DNA from: Pelagimonas sp.
GTDB taxonomy: Bacteria; Pseudomonadota; Alphaproteobacteria; Rhodobacterales; Rhodobacteraceae
Direction of reading: 5' to 3'
Length of the DNA stretch: 64,000 nt
NCBI GenBank assembly: GCA_025210455.1
Contig: JAOARQ010000002.1
Coordinates: 269,829 to 333,828 of the forward strand
The translations under genes and the position numbers were made by a program. This document shows, in pieces, positions 36,064-44,872 of this stretch; position 1 is the stretch's first letter; each line of letters opens with the position of its first letter. The notes beneath the pieces are model-generated. The model searched no databases. It saw nothing but the letters and a program-made list of their open reading frames with translations, and was not told the DNA's origin.

Positions 36064-36528
36064 ATGACAAACGCGATTGAAGAGCGTCTGACAGAATTGG
36101 GTCTGACCCTGCCCGACGCCCCTGCCCCGGCGGCCAATTACGTGCCCTATGTACAGACCGGCAACACGGTCTATGTGTCCGGCCAGATCAGCATGAATGC
36201 CGATGGGTTTGTGACCGGCAAGGTTGGCGATGACCTGACCGTAGAAGAGGGCGCCGCCGCCGCTAAGCTGTGCGGTTTGGGCCTGCTGGCGCAGGTGCGC
36301 GCGGCCTGTGGCGGCGATCTGACCCGGCTGAAGCGGGTGGTTAAACTGGTGGGTTTCGTGAACTCGCATGGTGATTTTCAGGATCAGCCCAAAGTCATCA
36401 ATGGCGCATCCGACCTGATGGTCGAGGTGCTTGGTGATGCGGGCCGCCATGCGCGTTCGGCTGTTTCTGCGGGGGCGCTGCCGTTTAATGTTGCAGTGGA
36501 AATCGAAGGTATCTTCGAGATCGACTGA
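36064..36528 (+). CDS. RidA (YjgF/YER057c) family protein
   Basis: This 154-residue protein shares the RidA fold. It has VYVSGQIS near residue 40 and the late RSAVSAGALPFNVAVEIEGIFE motif (the Arg that binds the imine carboxylate lies in this block; quoted piece shortened to GALPFNVAVEIEG). RidA proteins hydrolyse reactive enamine or imine intermediates. GGAG precedes ATG 36064; an in-frame earlier start is unlikely. The stop TGA overlaps the next ATG (ATGA), so it is coupled to the phosphodiesterase gene. Confidence 0.85.
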   Translation: MTNAIEERLTELGLTLPDAPAPAANYVPYVQTGNTVYVSGQISMNADGFVTGKVGDDLTVEEGAAAAKLCGLGLLAQVRAACGGDLTRLKRVVKLVGFVNSHGDFQDQPKVINGASDLMVEVLGDAGRHARSAVSAGALPFNVAVEIEGIFEID

Positions 36529-37286
36529 TGCCACAGCTGCCTGACCTCTTTCTGACCCGTCCGATTGCCCATCGCGCCCTGCATGATCAGCAGGATCTGC
36601 GGCCTGAAAACTCGCGCGCAGCCATGCGTGCCGCCATCGGTGGGAATTATGGGATCGAGATAGATCTGCAACTGTCGAAAGACGGTCAGGCCATGGTGTT
36701 TCATGATTATGATCTGGGGCGGCTGACGGGTCAGTCCGGCCCGATTCAACAGCGCAGCGCGCGGGATCTGGCGGGCATCGCCCTGAAACATGGTGATGGC
36801 GAAGGAGTGCCAACCCTGCGCGAGGTGCTGGATATCGTCGCCGGTCAGGTGCCGCTTCTGATTGAGCTGAAAGATCAGGACGGGGCGCTGGGGCCAAATG
36901 TGGGGGCGTTAGAACGTGCCACGGCTGAGGCATTGCAAACCTATTCCGGGCCAGTGGCGCTGATGTCGTTTAACCCGCATTCCGTCGCAGCTCTGGCAGA
37001 CCTGGCCCCGGATCTGCCGCGCGGGTTGACCACGGAAAACTTTGCCCCAGAAGACTGGCCCCCGGTGCCAGATGCGCGCCTGCATGAGCTGAACCCGATC
37101 CCCGATTTTGATCGCGTGGGGGCCTGTTTCGTCAGCCACAACCATGCGCATCTGGACAGCCCCGCGATTCAGGCGCTGGCGCAGCGCGATGTTCCGATCC
37201 TCTGCTGGACCATCAGGTCACCGGAAGATGAGGAAAAAGCACGCAAAATTGCTGCCAATGTGACTTTTGAAGGCTATGCGGCTTGA
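36528..37286 (+). CDS. Glycerophosphodiester phosphodiesterase
   Basis: The 252-residue GDPD hydrolyses glycerophosphodiesters into glycerol 3-phosphate and an alcohol, likely from deacylated phospholipids. Active-site blocks are AHRALHDQQD, PENSRAAM, GIEIDLQLSKDG and VFHDYDLGRLTG, which provide the metal Glu-x-Asp and the two catalytic His residues. No signal peptide is seen, so it is cytosolic. It overlaps the preceding RidA gene and precedes a GNAT gene by 30 bases. Confidence 0.9.
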   Translation: MPQLPDLFLTRPIAHRALHDQQDLRPENSRAAMRAAIGGNYGIEIDLQLSKDGQAMVFHDYDLGRLTGQSGPIQQRSARDLAGIALKHGDGEGVPTLREVLDIVAGQVPLLIELKDQDGALGPNVGALERATAEALQTYSGPVALMSFNPHSVAALADLAPDLPRGLTTENFAPEDWPPVPDARLHELNPIPDFDRVGACFVSHNHAHLDSPAIQALAQRDVPILCWTIRSPEDEEKARKIAANVTFEGYAA

Positions 37287-37316
37287 ACCCTGCGGCGGGG
37301 CTGCCATGTTGAGCGC

Positions 37317-38504
37317 ATGAGCGCGCCAACCCTGACTGTCACCGTCCTGACCAGCCTCTCCCAGATTGCCCAAAGCGATTGGGATGCCTGTGCCTGCCCC
37401 GAAGTGTCTGACGGGGGCCGGGCGGTTGATCCCTTTACCACCTATCGATTTTTGAAGGCGCTGGAAGACAGTGGCTCGGTCGGGGCTGGCACGGGCTGGG
37501 ATCCGCGCTATCTGGTTGTCATGGAGGGCGAGACCCCCATCGCCGTAGCGCCATTGTTCGCCAAAGGGCACAGTCAGGGTGAGTATATTTTCGATTTCAA
37601 CTGGGCCCATGCCTATGAACAGGCAGGTGGGCGTTATTACCCCAAGCTGCAGATTGCCGTGCCTTTCACCCCCGCCAGCGGACGGCGGTTTCTGACACGT
37701 CCCGGCCATGAAACCACAGGCATGTCAGCCCTGCTGCAAGGCGCGGTGCAACTGGCCGCAGACAATGAGCTGTCGTCGCTGCACATCACCTTTTGCACCG
37801 AGGCCGAGGCCATTGCCGGGGAACAGATGGGGCTGATGCATCGCGTCACCCAGCAGTTTCACTGGGAAAACCGTGATTATGCGGATTTTGACGGGTTTCT
37901 GGCAGATCTGTCATCGCGCAAGCGCAAAACCATCCGCAAGGAACGGGCCAAGGCGCAGGGCTTTGGTGGCACACTAGAAACATTGACCGGGGAGCAGATC
38001 CTGCCCGAACATTGGGAGGCCTTCTGGTATTTCTATCAGGACACCGGCGCGCGCAAATGGGGAACCCCCTATCTGACGCGGGCGTTTTTTGACATCGCAC
38101 AAGAAGAGCTGCGTGATGATATCGCCCTGGTCATGGCCAAACGCGATAGGGAATACGTGGCGGGGGCGCTGAACTTTATCGGCCGCGAGACGCTGTTTGG
38201 GCGCTATTGGGGCTGTCTGGAAGATCACCCCTGCCTGCATTTTGAGGCCTGCTATTATCAGGCCATCGACTTTGCCATTGCCCATAGGATGCAGCGTGTT
38301 GAGGCCGGGGCCCAGGGCGAGCACAAGCTGGCGCGGGGCTATCTGCCGACGCAGACCCATTCGCTGCATTGGATTGGGGATCCGGGGTTTGCCGCTGCGA
38401 TCAAGCGCTATCTGCAAGAAGAGCGGGCCGCTGTGGGCGAGGACATTGAAATCCTCACCTCATATGGGCCGTTTCGCAATGCCAGGGCTGACGAACAACC
38501 CTAG
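37317..38504 (+). CDS. COG3146-type GNAT-fold acyltransferase
   Basis: A 395-residue protein of the large alphaproteobacterial family often annotated as 'GNAT family N-acetyltransferase' or as related to FemAB peptidoglycan-modifying enzymes. Visible conserved blocks are SSRKRKTIRKERAKAQ in the middle and HFEACYYQAIDFAI followed by GAQGEHKLARGYLPT. Its true substrate is not known. It follows the GDPD gene closely on the same strand and probably shares its transcript. Confidence 0.78.
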   Translation: MSAPTLTVTVLTSLSQIAQSDWDACACPEVSDGGRAVDPFTTYRFLKALEDSGSVGAGTGWDPRYLVVMEGETPIAVAPLFAKGHSQGEYIFDFNWAHAYEQAGGRYYPKLQIAVPFTPASGRRFLTRPGHETTGMSALLQGAVQLAADNELSSLHITFCTEAEAIAGEQMGLMHRVTQQFHWENRDYADFDGFLADLSSRKRKTIRKERAKAQGFGGTLETLTGEQILPEHWEAFWYFYQDTGARKWGTPYLTRAFFDIAQEELRDDIALVMAKRDREYVAGALNFIGRETLFGRYWGCLEDHPCLHFEACYYQAIDFAIAHRMQRVEAGAQGEHKLARGYLPTQTHSLHWIGDPGFAAAIKRYLQEERAAVGEDIEILTSYGPFRNARADEQP

Positions 38505-38515
38505 CCCCGCTTTTC

Positions 38516-38532
38516 AAGCCCTTTGCGGGCTT
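38516..38532. terminator. Small terminator between converging genes
   Basis: AAGCCC-TTTGC-GGGCTT forms a six-bp stem followed by T, between the plus-strand acyltransferase and the minus-strand peroxiredoxin. Confidence 0.45.
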
Positions 38533-38542
38533 TCATCGCGGA

Positions 38543-39031
38543 TCAGATCGCGTCCAGCAGACCTTCGCCAGCGGAGATCTCACAGGCACCGGGGTTTTCT
38601 TCGAGGTGCAGTTTGGTGATGGTGCCGTCTTCGACCAGCATTGCATAGCGTTTTGAACGCGCGATCAGACCAGCGGGTGGGGCATCAAAATCCATGCCAA
38701 GCGCTTTGGTCAGGCTGGAATCCGCATCGGCCAGCAGGGTCAGCCCGGCCTCGGTTGCACCGGTGGCCTGCCCCCAGGCCTGCATCACAAAGGGGTCATT
38801 GACCGAAACGCAGATGATTTCATCGACACCTTTGGCGGCAAAGCCATCCTTGGTGCGAATAAAGCTGGGCACATGGGCCGAATGACATGTGGGGGTAAAC
38901 GCACCGGGCACCGCGAAGATCACAATTTTGCGCCCTGCGGCCCTATCCGCCAGATGAACCGCTTCTGGGCCATTTTCACCCATCTGGGTCAGTGTGGCCT
39001 CGGGGAGTTTGCTGCCTTCTGAAATCGTCAT
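38543..39031 (-). CDS. Peroxiredoxin (Prx5-type)
   Basis: The 162-residue thiol peroxidase reduces peroxides. The peroxidatic Cys49 is in VPGAFTPTCHSAHVPSF, the Prx5 signature. Further cysteines at about 74 and 151 could serve as resolving residues. The length matches AhpC/TSA proteins of the redoxin class. It is divergent from the ferredoxin-reductase gene, with 83 bases between. Confidence 0.92.
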   Translation of the reverse strand: MTISEGSKLPEATLTQMGENGPEAVHLADRAAGRKIVIFAVPGAFTPTCHSAHVPSFIRTKDGFAAKGVDEIICVSVNDPFVMQAWGQATGATEAGLTLLADADSSLTKALGMDFDAPPAGLIARSKRYAMLVEDGTITKLHLEENPGACEISAGEGLLDAI

Positions 39032-39114
39032 TTTGCTGTCGTTCCTTGAATTGCGTTTTTGTCCCGCATGACTATAGGGTGCGCTGAACGCGATGGAACC
39101 GGGAACTGGCGAAA

Positions 39115-40320
39115 ATGAGTAAAGTGATCGTTATCGGCGCAGGGCAGGCAGCGGCCTCATTGGTGGCGCGCCTGCGTGGCAAGGGCTTTGACGGGCAGAT
39201 CACTGTGATTGGCGAAGAGTCCAATCCCCCCTATCAACGCCCCCCTTTGTCAAAGGCCTATCTGCTGGGGGATATGGCGCTGGAGCGGCTCTATCTGCGG
39301 CCCGAAGAGTTCTATAAGGACAACGGCATTGATCTGCATCTGTCGGAAACGGTGACGGCAATTGATCGGGCAGACAAGAAGGTGATCGCAGGTGGTCGCG
39401 CGCTGGACTATGATCATCTGGCGCTGTGCACGGGCTCTGTCCCCCGCCGCCTGCCCGCGGCGATTGGGGGGGATCTGAAGGGTGTACATGTTGTGCGCAC
39501 CTTGAAAGACGTGGATGATATGGCCCCGTCTTTCAAGGAAGGCGCACGGGTTCTGATCGTCGGTGGTGGCTATATCGGGCTGGAAGCGGCAGCGGTTTCA
39601 GCCAAGCTGGGGCTGAAGGTGACTTTGGTCGAAGCCTCAGAGCGGATTTTGCAGCGCGTGGCGGCCCCTGAAACATCGGATTATTTCCGCGACCTACACC
39701 GTACACATAATGTAGACATTCGCGAAGGAACCGGATTAGCGCGCCTGACCGGTGACGACCATGTCAGCGGTGCGGAACTGGCCGATGGCAGCACGCTTGA
39801 GGTGGACTTTGTCATTGTCGGTGTGGGGATCACCCCCGCCAGCGCCCTGGCCGAAGCCGCCGGGATCGAGATCGACAATGGGATCAAGACCAACCTGCGC
39901 GGGCAGACATCGGATCCGGCGATCTGGGCGGCTGGGGATTGCGCGTCTTTCCCACTGAACGGTGAACAGATTCGGCTGGAGAGCGTGGGCAACGCTGTGG
40001 ATCAGGCAGAGCTGGTGGCCGATAACATCATGGGGGCCGCGCGCGATTATGTGGCCAAACCTTGGTTCTGGTCGGATCAATATGACGTGAAGCTTCAGAT
40101 TGCCGGGCTGAACACCGGTTATGACCGAGTTGTGGTACGTGACACCGGCGATACCCGGTCACATTGGTACTATCAGGGGGATCGGCTGCTGGCGGTGGAT
40201 GCGATGAATGATCCGCGTGGCTATATGGTGGGTAAGCGTCTGATTGAGGCGGGAAAATCACCTGATCCAGCGGCGGTTGCCGATCCTGAAACCGAACTGA
40301 AAGCCCTGTTGAAAGCGTGA
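39115..40320 (+). CDS. FAD-dependent ferredoxin/rubredoxin reductase-like oxidoreductase
   Basis: A 401-residue pyridine-nucleotide disulfide oxidoreductase of the single-domain-partner type (like rhodocoxin, putidaredoxin or terpredoxin reductases). Motifs are IGAGQAAASLVARLRG for FAD, VLIVGGGYIGLEAAAVSA for NAD(P)H, and IWAAGDCASF for the flavin. It transfers electrons from NAD(P)H to a small iron-sulfur protein, often for cytochrome P450 or hydroxylase systems. No ferredoxin or P450 gene is adjacent. The AlkB monooxygenase at 51559 could in theory need such a partner, but is 11 kb away. Confidence 0.85.
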   Translation: MSKVIVIGAGQAAASLVARLRGKGFDGQITVIGEESNPPYQRPPLSKAYLLGDMALERLYLRPEEFYKDNGIDLHLSETVTAIDRADKKVIAGGRALDYDHLALCTGSVPRRLPAAIGGDLKGVHVVRTLKDVDDMAPSFKEGARVLIVGGGYIGLEAAAVSAKLGLKVTLVEASERILQRVAAPETSDYFRDLHRTHNVDIREGTGLARLTGDDHVSGAELADGSTLEVDFVIVGVGITPASALAEAAGIEIDNGIKTNLRGQTSDPAIWAAGDCASFPLNGEQIRLESVGNAVDQAELVADNIMGAARDYVAKPWFWSDQYDVKLQIAGLNTGYDRVVVRDTGDTRSHWYYQGDRLLAVDAMNDPRGYMVGKRLIEAGKSPDPAAVADPETELKALLKA

Positions 40321-40874
40321 GAATCATCGCGGGCACATACCGGGGCCGCAGCCTGAGCGCTGTCGGCAAAGGGGACGCCGGGGCGCATCTGCGCCCAACC
40401 ACCGACCGGGTGCGCGAAAGCCTGTTCAACATGTTGGGCGGGGGTCGATTTGGCAGCCCATTTGATGACACGCGGGTGCTGGACCTGTTTGCAGGCACCG
40501 GAGCATTGGGTCTTGAGGCCCTGTCACGCGGGGCCAATCAGGTGACTTTTGTGGAAAACGGACGCGTTGGGCAGCGGCTGATCCGCGAGAATGTAAAGCT
40601 TTTGGGATGTGCCGCGCAGGTCAAGGTCTTGGGTACAGATGCGACACGCCTGCCCGCAGCTGATGCGCCCGCGGATCTGGTTTTTCTGGATCCGCCATAC
40701 GGCAAGGATCTGGGGGAAAAGGCGCTGATATCAGCGCTAAAGTGCGGCTGGATCGCCCCTGAGGCCTTGATCGTCTGGGAAGAAAATGCCCCCCAGCCTG
40801 CGCCGGAGGGCTTTGATTTATTGGACACGCGCCGCTATGGCGACACGACGGTCACGATGTTGGAAGCCGCTTAA
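40317..40874 (+). CDS. rsmD: 16S rRNA (guanine(966)-N(2))-methyltransferase
   Basis: The 185-residue enzyme methylates G966 of 16S rRNA. Diagnostic sequences: RPTTDRVRESLFNML-like start (here TDRVRESLFNMLGG), the SAM motif VLDLFAGTGALGLEALSRG, and the catalytic FLDPPYGKDLG (DPPY). It starts with GTG at 40317 inside the stop region of the reductase gene (four-base overlap). The length is usual for the family. Confidence 0.92.
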   Translation: MRIIAGTYRGRSLSAVGKGDAGAHLRPTTDRVRESLFNMLGGGRFGSPFDDTRVLDLFAGTGALGLEALSRGANQVTFVENGRVGQRLIRENVKLLGCAAQVKVLGTDATRLPAADAPADLVFLDPPYGKDLGEKALISALKCGWIAPEALIVWEENAPQPAPEGFDLLDTRRYGDTTVTMLEAA

Positions 40875-41914
40875 TTCGCGGCTTCTTCGGTGGCTTTGGC
40901 GATCATGGCGCGGGCGTCGTCCACAAGTTGTGTACCCGGCAGACCATTGCCTTCCATTTCGGAAATCCAGTTGGAAATCACCTGATCCCCAGCCGCACGA
41001 ATGATCGCGGTCTCAGATTCTGACAGGGTTGCGATCTGGTTATCTGTCTGTTCTATAACAGCTTTGCCCTCGGCATCACCGATATCAAGCGCGCGGCCAG
41101 CCCAGGCTGAGGTTTCAAGACCAGAGTTGGCGTCGATGACAGCGCGCAGGTCATCTGGCAGGCTTTCATAGACATCCTTGTTCATCGCCCAGATGAAATA
41201 CAAATTGTACAACGCATGATCGCCTGCCACATCCGTGTGGCTGTCGGTCAGCTCATCCAGCTTGAGAGAAGGCGCGATTTCCCACGGGATCACCCCGCCA
41301 TCCACCACACCTTTGGCAAGGCTTTCAGGGAACTGCGGGACGGGCATGCCGATGGGTTCAGCGCCCAGCTGATCAAGCAGCAAAGTCGCGGGGCGCGACG
41401 GGCCACGCAGCTTGAGCCCGGCAAGATCCTGCGCCTTCTCCAACGCTGCACCCTTTTTGTGTACAATACCGGGGCCGTGAACATGCGCGGCAATCAGGTG
41501 CACATCGGCAAAGTCATCTGTCAGGTATTTCTGCGTGAATTCCCAGGCCGCGCGACTGGAGTTTTCCGCAGATTTTGTCGAGATAAACGGCAGTTCGAGC
41601 GTTTCAGTTTCCGGGAAACGGCCTGCCTGATAGCCGGGGATCACCCAGCCGCCATCGACCACACCATCGGCGATAAGGTCATATTGTTCCGGCGCGGTGC
41701 CGCCCAGTTCCATGAACGGGTAGATTTCCACCTTTATCCGACCATTGGATTCGGCTTCTACTTTTTCGGCCCAAGGCGTGATGAAATGCTTGGGATTGGC
41801 CGAGTTGGGCGAGACAAAATGCTGGAATCGGAGCGTCACTTCCTGCGCATGGGCGGTGCTGGCCAATAGGCTGGCCGCGACAACAAAAGCGGTTTTGGTG
41901 AAAAACTCGGTCAT
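40871..41914 (-). CDS. TRAP-transporter substrate-binding protein (DctP-like), orphan
   Basis: A 347-residue periplasmic protein with a signal peptide (MTEFFTKTAFVVAASLLASTAHA) and the DctP fold. Family marks include the GGTAPEQYDLIADGVVDGG segment near the start and KGVVDGGVIPWEI in the second lobe. DctP proteins bind organic acids for the DctQM permease. No small or large membrane subunit is next to it, so it must serve another locus or be an orphan. The ATG at 41914 has AGGAGGG; the open frame extends to 41962 without support. It converges on rsmD and overlaps it by four bases. Confidence 0.87.
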   Translation of the reverse strand: MTEFFTKTAFVVAASLLASTAHAQEVTLRFQHFVSPNSANPKHFITPWAEKVEAESNGRIKVEIYPFMELGGTAPEQYDLIADGVVDGGWVIPGYQAGRFPETETLELPFISTKSAENSSRAAWEFTQKYLTDDFADVHLIAAHVHGPGIVHKKGAALEKAQDLAGLKLRGPSRPATLLLDQLGAEPIGMPVPQFPESLAKGVVDGGVIPWEIAPSLKLDELTDSHTDVAGDHALYNLYFIWAMNKDVYESLPDDLRAVIDANSGLETSAWAGRALDIGDAEGKAVIEQTDNQIATLSESETAIIRAAGDQVISNWISEMEGNGLPGTQLVDDARAMIAKATEEAAN

Positions 41915-42101
41915 GGGGTTTACCCTCCTGCGACTGATGTTTGCTGCAATGCAGCGACACAAAAGATTTACGCAAGGTTCACTTTCAGCGCAAGTTTATC
42001 TCGGACAGCAAAGAGCGAATTTCCAAGTCAAACCGCTAACATCAAAAGATTTTCCCAAGTTTGGAGGAATTTTCAGACCCAGATTCTGTCGCTGGTTTTT
42101 C

Positions 42102-42131
42102 TTGGGATAGATGATATCGTCGCATTAGAAT
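42102..42131 (+). promoter_or_regulatory. Candidate promoter for MBL-fold gene
   Basis: TTGGGA at 42102-42107 and TAGAAT at 42126-42131 are separated by 18 bases in an AT-rich stretch before the ribosome site AAAGGA. Confidence 0.4.
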
Positions 42132-42154
42132 TTTTGAATTTCAAAGGATGCGCG

Positions 42155-43123
42155 ATGTCACTGTTCAAACCTTCCCGACGCGACCTGTTAACCATGGCAG
42201 CAGCGATGCCCGCCTTGACCTTACCCGCGCAGATCAAGGCTGCAAATTTGGCTGCGCCTGCGGGCGGCAATCCCGGGCATTTCAGCTTTACACTTGGAGA
42301 AGCAAAGATGACCGTGGTCTCTGATGGCCATCTAGAGACGCCAGCGGGCGGGCTTGGCGTGAATGCGGATCCAGAGGATGTGCAGGCGTTTTTGCGGCGG
42401 CACTTTCTGTCAGACACAACCAATTTCGGCCATACAAACCATGTTCTGATCGAACTGGGGGCGGCCAAGGTCTTGGTGGATGTGGGATCGGGAAATCGTT
42501 TTCTTGAAACCGCAGGACGTTTGATGGAGAATCTTGAGGCAGCGGGTATCGACCCCAGTGAGGTCACACATGTGGTGGTTACACATGCTCATCCCGACCA
42601 TATCTGGGGTATCCGCGATGACTTTGACGAAGCCATTTTCCCGGATGCGCAGTATTTCATCGGTGCCGCGGAACATGCCTTTTGGATGCAGGACGGGCTG
42701 GCAAGTTCGGTTCCCGCAGAAATGCAGCAATTTGTGGTGGGAGCACAGAATTCAATCACTGTCGATGGGGCCGAATGGGTGCTTGTGCGGGACGGTCAGG
42801 AAATCACCCCCGGCATTCGCGTGATCGACACGCCCGGCCATACGCCGGGGCATATGGCTGTCGTGGTCGAATCCGAAGGGCAGCAAATGATTGCGGTCGG
42901 GGATGCGTTGAACCACGCCTATATGAATTTTGCCCATCCTGACTGGTTCAACGGCTTTGATATGGACGGTATGCAAACTGTGGACACGCGCAAGCGTCTG
43001 TTGGATATGGCCGCAACTGATCAAATGGCGGTGCTGGGCTATCATTTTCCTTTCCCCGGCGTTGGCCATGTCATGAAGTCAGGTGATGCCTATCGCTTTG
43101 TCCCCGCCACCTGGCGCTGGTAG
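42155..43123 (+). CDS. Tat-exported MBL-fold metallo-hydrolase
   Basis: The 322-residue protein starts with a twin-arginine signal (SRRDLLTMAAAMPALTLPA), so it should be exported folded to the periplasm. The zinc-binding motif is VVTHAHPDHIWG (His144, His146, Asp148, His149), with later DTPGHTPGHM and GDALNH motifs. It may be a lactonase-like or other hydrolase; substrate specificity cannot be deduced. ATG 42155 follows AAAGGA by six bases. It is divergent from the TRAP binding protein. Confidence 0.87.
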   Translation: MSLFKPSRRDLLTMAAAMPALTLPAQIKAANLAAPAGGNPGHFSFTLGEAKMTVVSDGHLETPAGGLGVNADPEDVQAFLRRHFLSDTTNFGHTNHVLIELGAAKVLVDVGSGNRFLETAGRLMENLEAAGIDPSEVTHVVVTHAHPDHIWGIRDDFDEAIFPDAQYFIGAAEHAFWMQDGLASSVPAEMQQFVVGAQNSITVDGAEWVLVRDGQEITPGIRVIDTPGHTPGHMAVVVESEGQQMIAVGDALNHAYMNFAHPDWFNGFDMDGMQTVDTRKRLLDMAATDQMAVLGYHFPFPGVGHVMKSGDAYRFVPATWRW

Positions 43124-43163
43124 CGAAGAGGACCCGCAAGGGCCGATGAGCCCCCCCTAAAAG

Positions 43164-43188
43164 AAAAGCCCCCGATCCGGGGGCTTTT
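43164..43188. terminator. Bidirectional terminator between MBL and map genes
   Basis: A perfect 11-bp stem AAAAGCCCCCG/CGGGGGCTTTT with loop ATC. T-runs lie on both strands, so it ends both the plus-strand MBL gene and the minus-strand map gene. Confidence 0.88.
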
Positions 43189-43190
43189 GA

Positions 43191-44003
43191 TTATCCGTAG
43201 GTTGGGTGAAACTTACCCGTGGGCGATAAGGTGAAAATATCCACCCCATCCGCTGTCACCCCCACCGAATGTTCAAACTGAGCCGAAAGCGATTTGTCAC
43301 GTGTGACCGCAGTCCAGTCATCTGCCAGCACTTTGGTTTCCGGGCGGCCCAGATTGACCATGGGCTCGATGGTAAAGAACATGCCCTCTTCCAGCACCGC
43401 GCCACTGCCTTCGCGCCCATAGTGCAGCACATTTGGTGGCGCATGGAAAACGCGGCCCAGACCATGGCCACAGAAATCGCGCACCACAGACATGCGCTGA
43501 CTTTCCACATAGGATTGGATCGCATGGCCAATGTCGCCAAAGGTATTGCCGGGTTTGACCGCCTCAATCCCCTTCATCAGCGAATCATGGGTCACCTGAA
43601 TCAGGCGTTCAGCCTTGCGTGACAGTTTCCCCGCTACATACATCCGCGAACTATCACCAAACCAACCATCCAGAATGACCGTCACGTCGATGTTCAGGAT
43701 ATCGCCATCTTTCAGCTTTTTATCGCCGGGAATACCGTGACACACCACATGGTTCACCGAGATACAGCTGGCGTGCTGGTAGCCCTTGTATCCGATGGTG
43801 GCAGACACAGTGCCCAGTTCTGTCACCCGATTGCGGATGAAATCATCAATGGCACCCGTGGTCTGGCCAACAAAGACATGCTCGGCCACCTCATCAAGGA
43901 TCTGGGCGGTAATCGCCCCGGCCTTGTGCATCCCGTCGTAATCGACTTCTTGGTAAATACGAATACCGTCCCGCGTCAGACGGCCGCTTGTATCATCGCT
44001 CAC
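43191..44003 (-). CDS. map: Methionine aminopeptidase, type I
   Basis: The 270-residue enzyme removes the initiator methionine from nascent proteins. The metal ligands are in LNIDVTVILDGWFGDSSR (two Asp), CGHGLGRVFHAPPN (His), FFTIEPM (Glu) and QFEHSVGVT (Glu). ICVNHVVCHG-like SCISVNHVVCHGIPG is also typical. It stands alone and converges on the MBL gene; a histidine phosphatase gene begins 160 bases away in the divergent direction. Confidence 0.95.
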   Translation of the reverse strand: MSDDTSGRLTRDGIRIYQEVDYDGMHKAGAITAQILDEVAEHVFVGQTTGAIDDFIRNRVTELGTVSATIGYKGYQHASCISVNHVVCHGIPGDKKLKDGDILNIDVTVILDGWFGDSSRMYVAGKLSRKAERLIQVTHDSLMKGIEAVKPGNTFGDIGHAIQSYVESQRMSVVRDFCGHGLGRVFHAPPNVLHYGREGSGAVLEEGMFFTIEPMVNLGRPETKVLADDWTAVTRDKSLSAQFEHSVGVTADGVDIFTLSPTGKFHPTYG

Positions 44004-44163
44004 GCGCGTTCTCCGATCTTGCTTTCCCCTTATCTAGCGGGTCTGTCGCGGGTTTTCCAGAGACAGAACCCCTATTCCCGGCCCGCCCCAGAAACTGATC
44101 CAATCAGGTCTTTTCCTTGGGCCATTTGCGGCGTATCCCATATCCAAATCATTGGAGAGACCC

Positions 44164-44823
44164 ATGTCATTTGTCACCCTAGTGCGCCACGGACAGGCCA
44201 ATACGCAGGCCCGCGACGAAGAAACTTATGACAGGTTGTCAGATCTGGGATGGCAGCAGGCGCGCTGGCTGGGGGCGCATCTGACGGGGGCGGGCGAACG
44301 GTTTGCCCGGGTCTATACCGGCACCCTGCGCCGCCATATTGAGACCGCCGAAGGCATCGCCGCCGATTGCGCCGCCGCGCCGGTGCAGGATCCGCGTCTG
44401 AATGAGATGGCCTATTTCACCATGGCGCAGCGTCTGGAAGAGCAGCATGGCATCCCGATGCCCGGTGAACGCGAGGCCTTTATCACCCATGTTGATCAGC
44501 TGTTTACCTATTGGCAGGAAGGCAAGCTGGAGGATATTCCCGAAAGCTTTCAAGCCTTTGAGACCCGTGTTCAGGAGGCTCTAAGCGAGATCGCAGCGGG
44601 CGAAGGGCGGGCGCTGGTGGTGACCTCGGGTGGGTTGATCAGCATGGCGATGCGGCTGATCCTGCGGCTGGATACACACGCCATGGCGCATATGTGCCTG
44701 GCGATTGAAAACAGTTCGCTGCACCGGGTGCAGCCGCTTTCTACGGGCCTGGCCATGACCCAGTTCAATGCGATTCCGCATCTGGACACGCCCGAACGTC
44801 AACATGCCCGGACACACCTTTAA
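44164..44823 (+). CDS. Histidine phosphatase (phosphoglycerate mutase-like) family protein
   Basis: A 219-residue member of the branch 1 histidine phosphatase family. The catalytic LVRHGQANTQ lies at residues 6-15, with a later DLGWQQARWLG segment and the second His in VVTSGGLISM (here replaced by Gly-Gly: the usual SHGG-type His is not obvious, so activity is uncertain). ATG 44164 has GGAGA before it. An in-frame TTG at 44152 is less likely. It may dephosphorylate a metabolite or a protein. The saccharopine dehydrogenase gene follows after 49 bases. Confidence 0.8.
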   Translation: MSFVTLVRHGQANTQARDEETYDRLSDLGWQQARWLGAHLTGAGERFARVYTGTLRRHIETAEGIAADCAAAPVQDPRLNEMAYFTMAQRLEEQHGIPMPGEREAFITHVDQLFTYWQEGKLEDIPESFQAFETRVQEALSEIAAGEGRALVVTSGGLISMAMRLILRLDTHAMAHMCLAIENSSLHRVQPLSTGLAMTQFNAIPHLDTPERQHARTHL

Positions 44824-44872
44824 AATGGCATCGGCTTCGGCTAGCCTGAATTTGATCAAATTGAGGGACACC

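Noticed and set aside
44768..44872. Extended N-terminus of the LYS1-like enzyme
   Set aside because: The extension overlaps the phosphatase gene and is not family-like; the ATG at 44873 has a good ribosome site.
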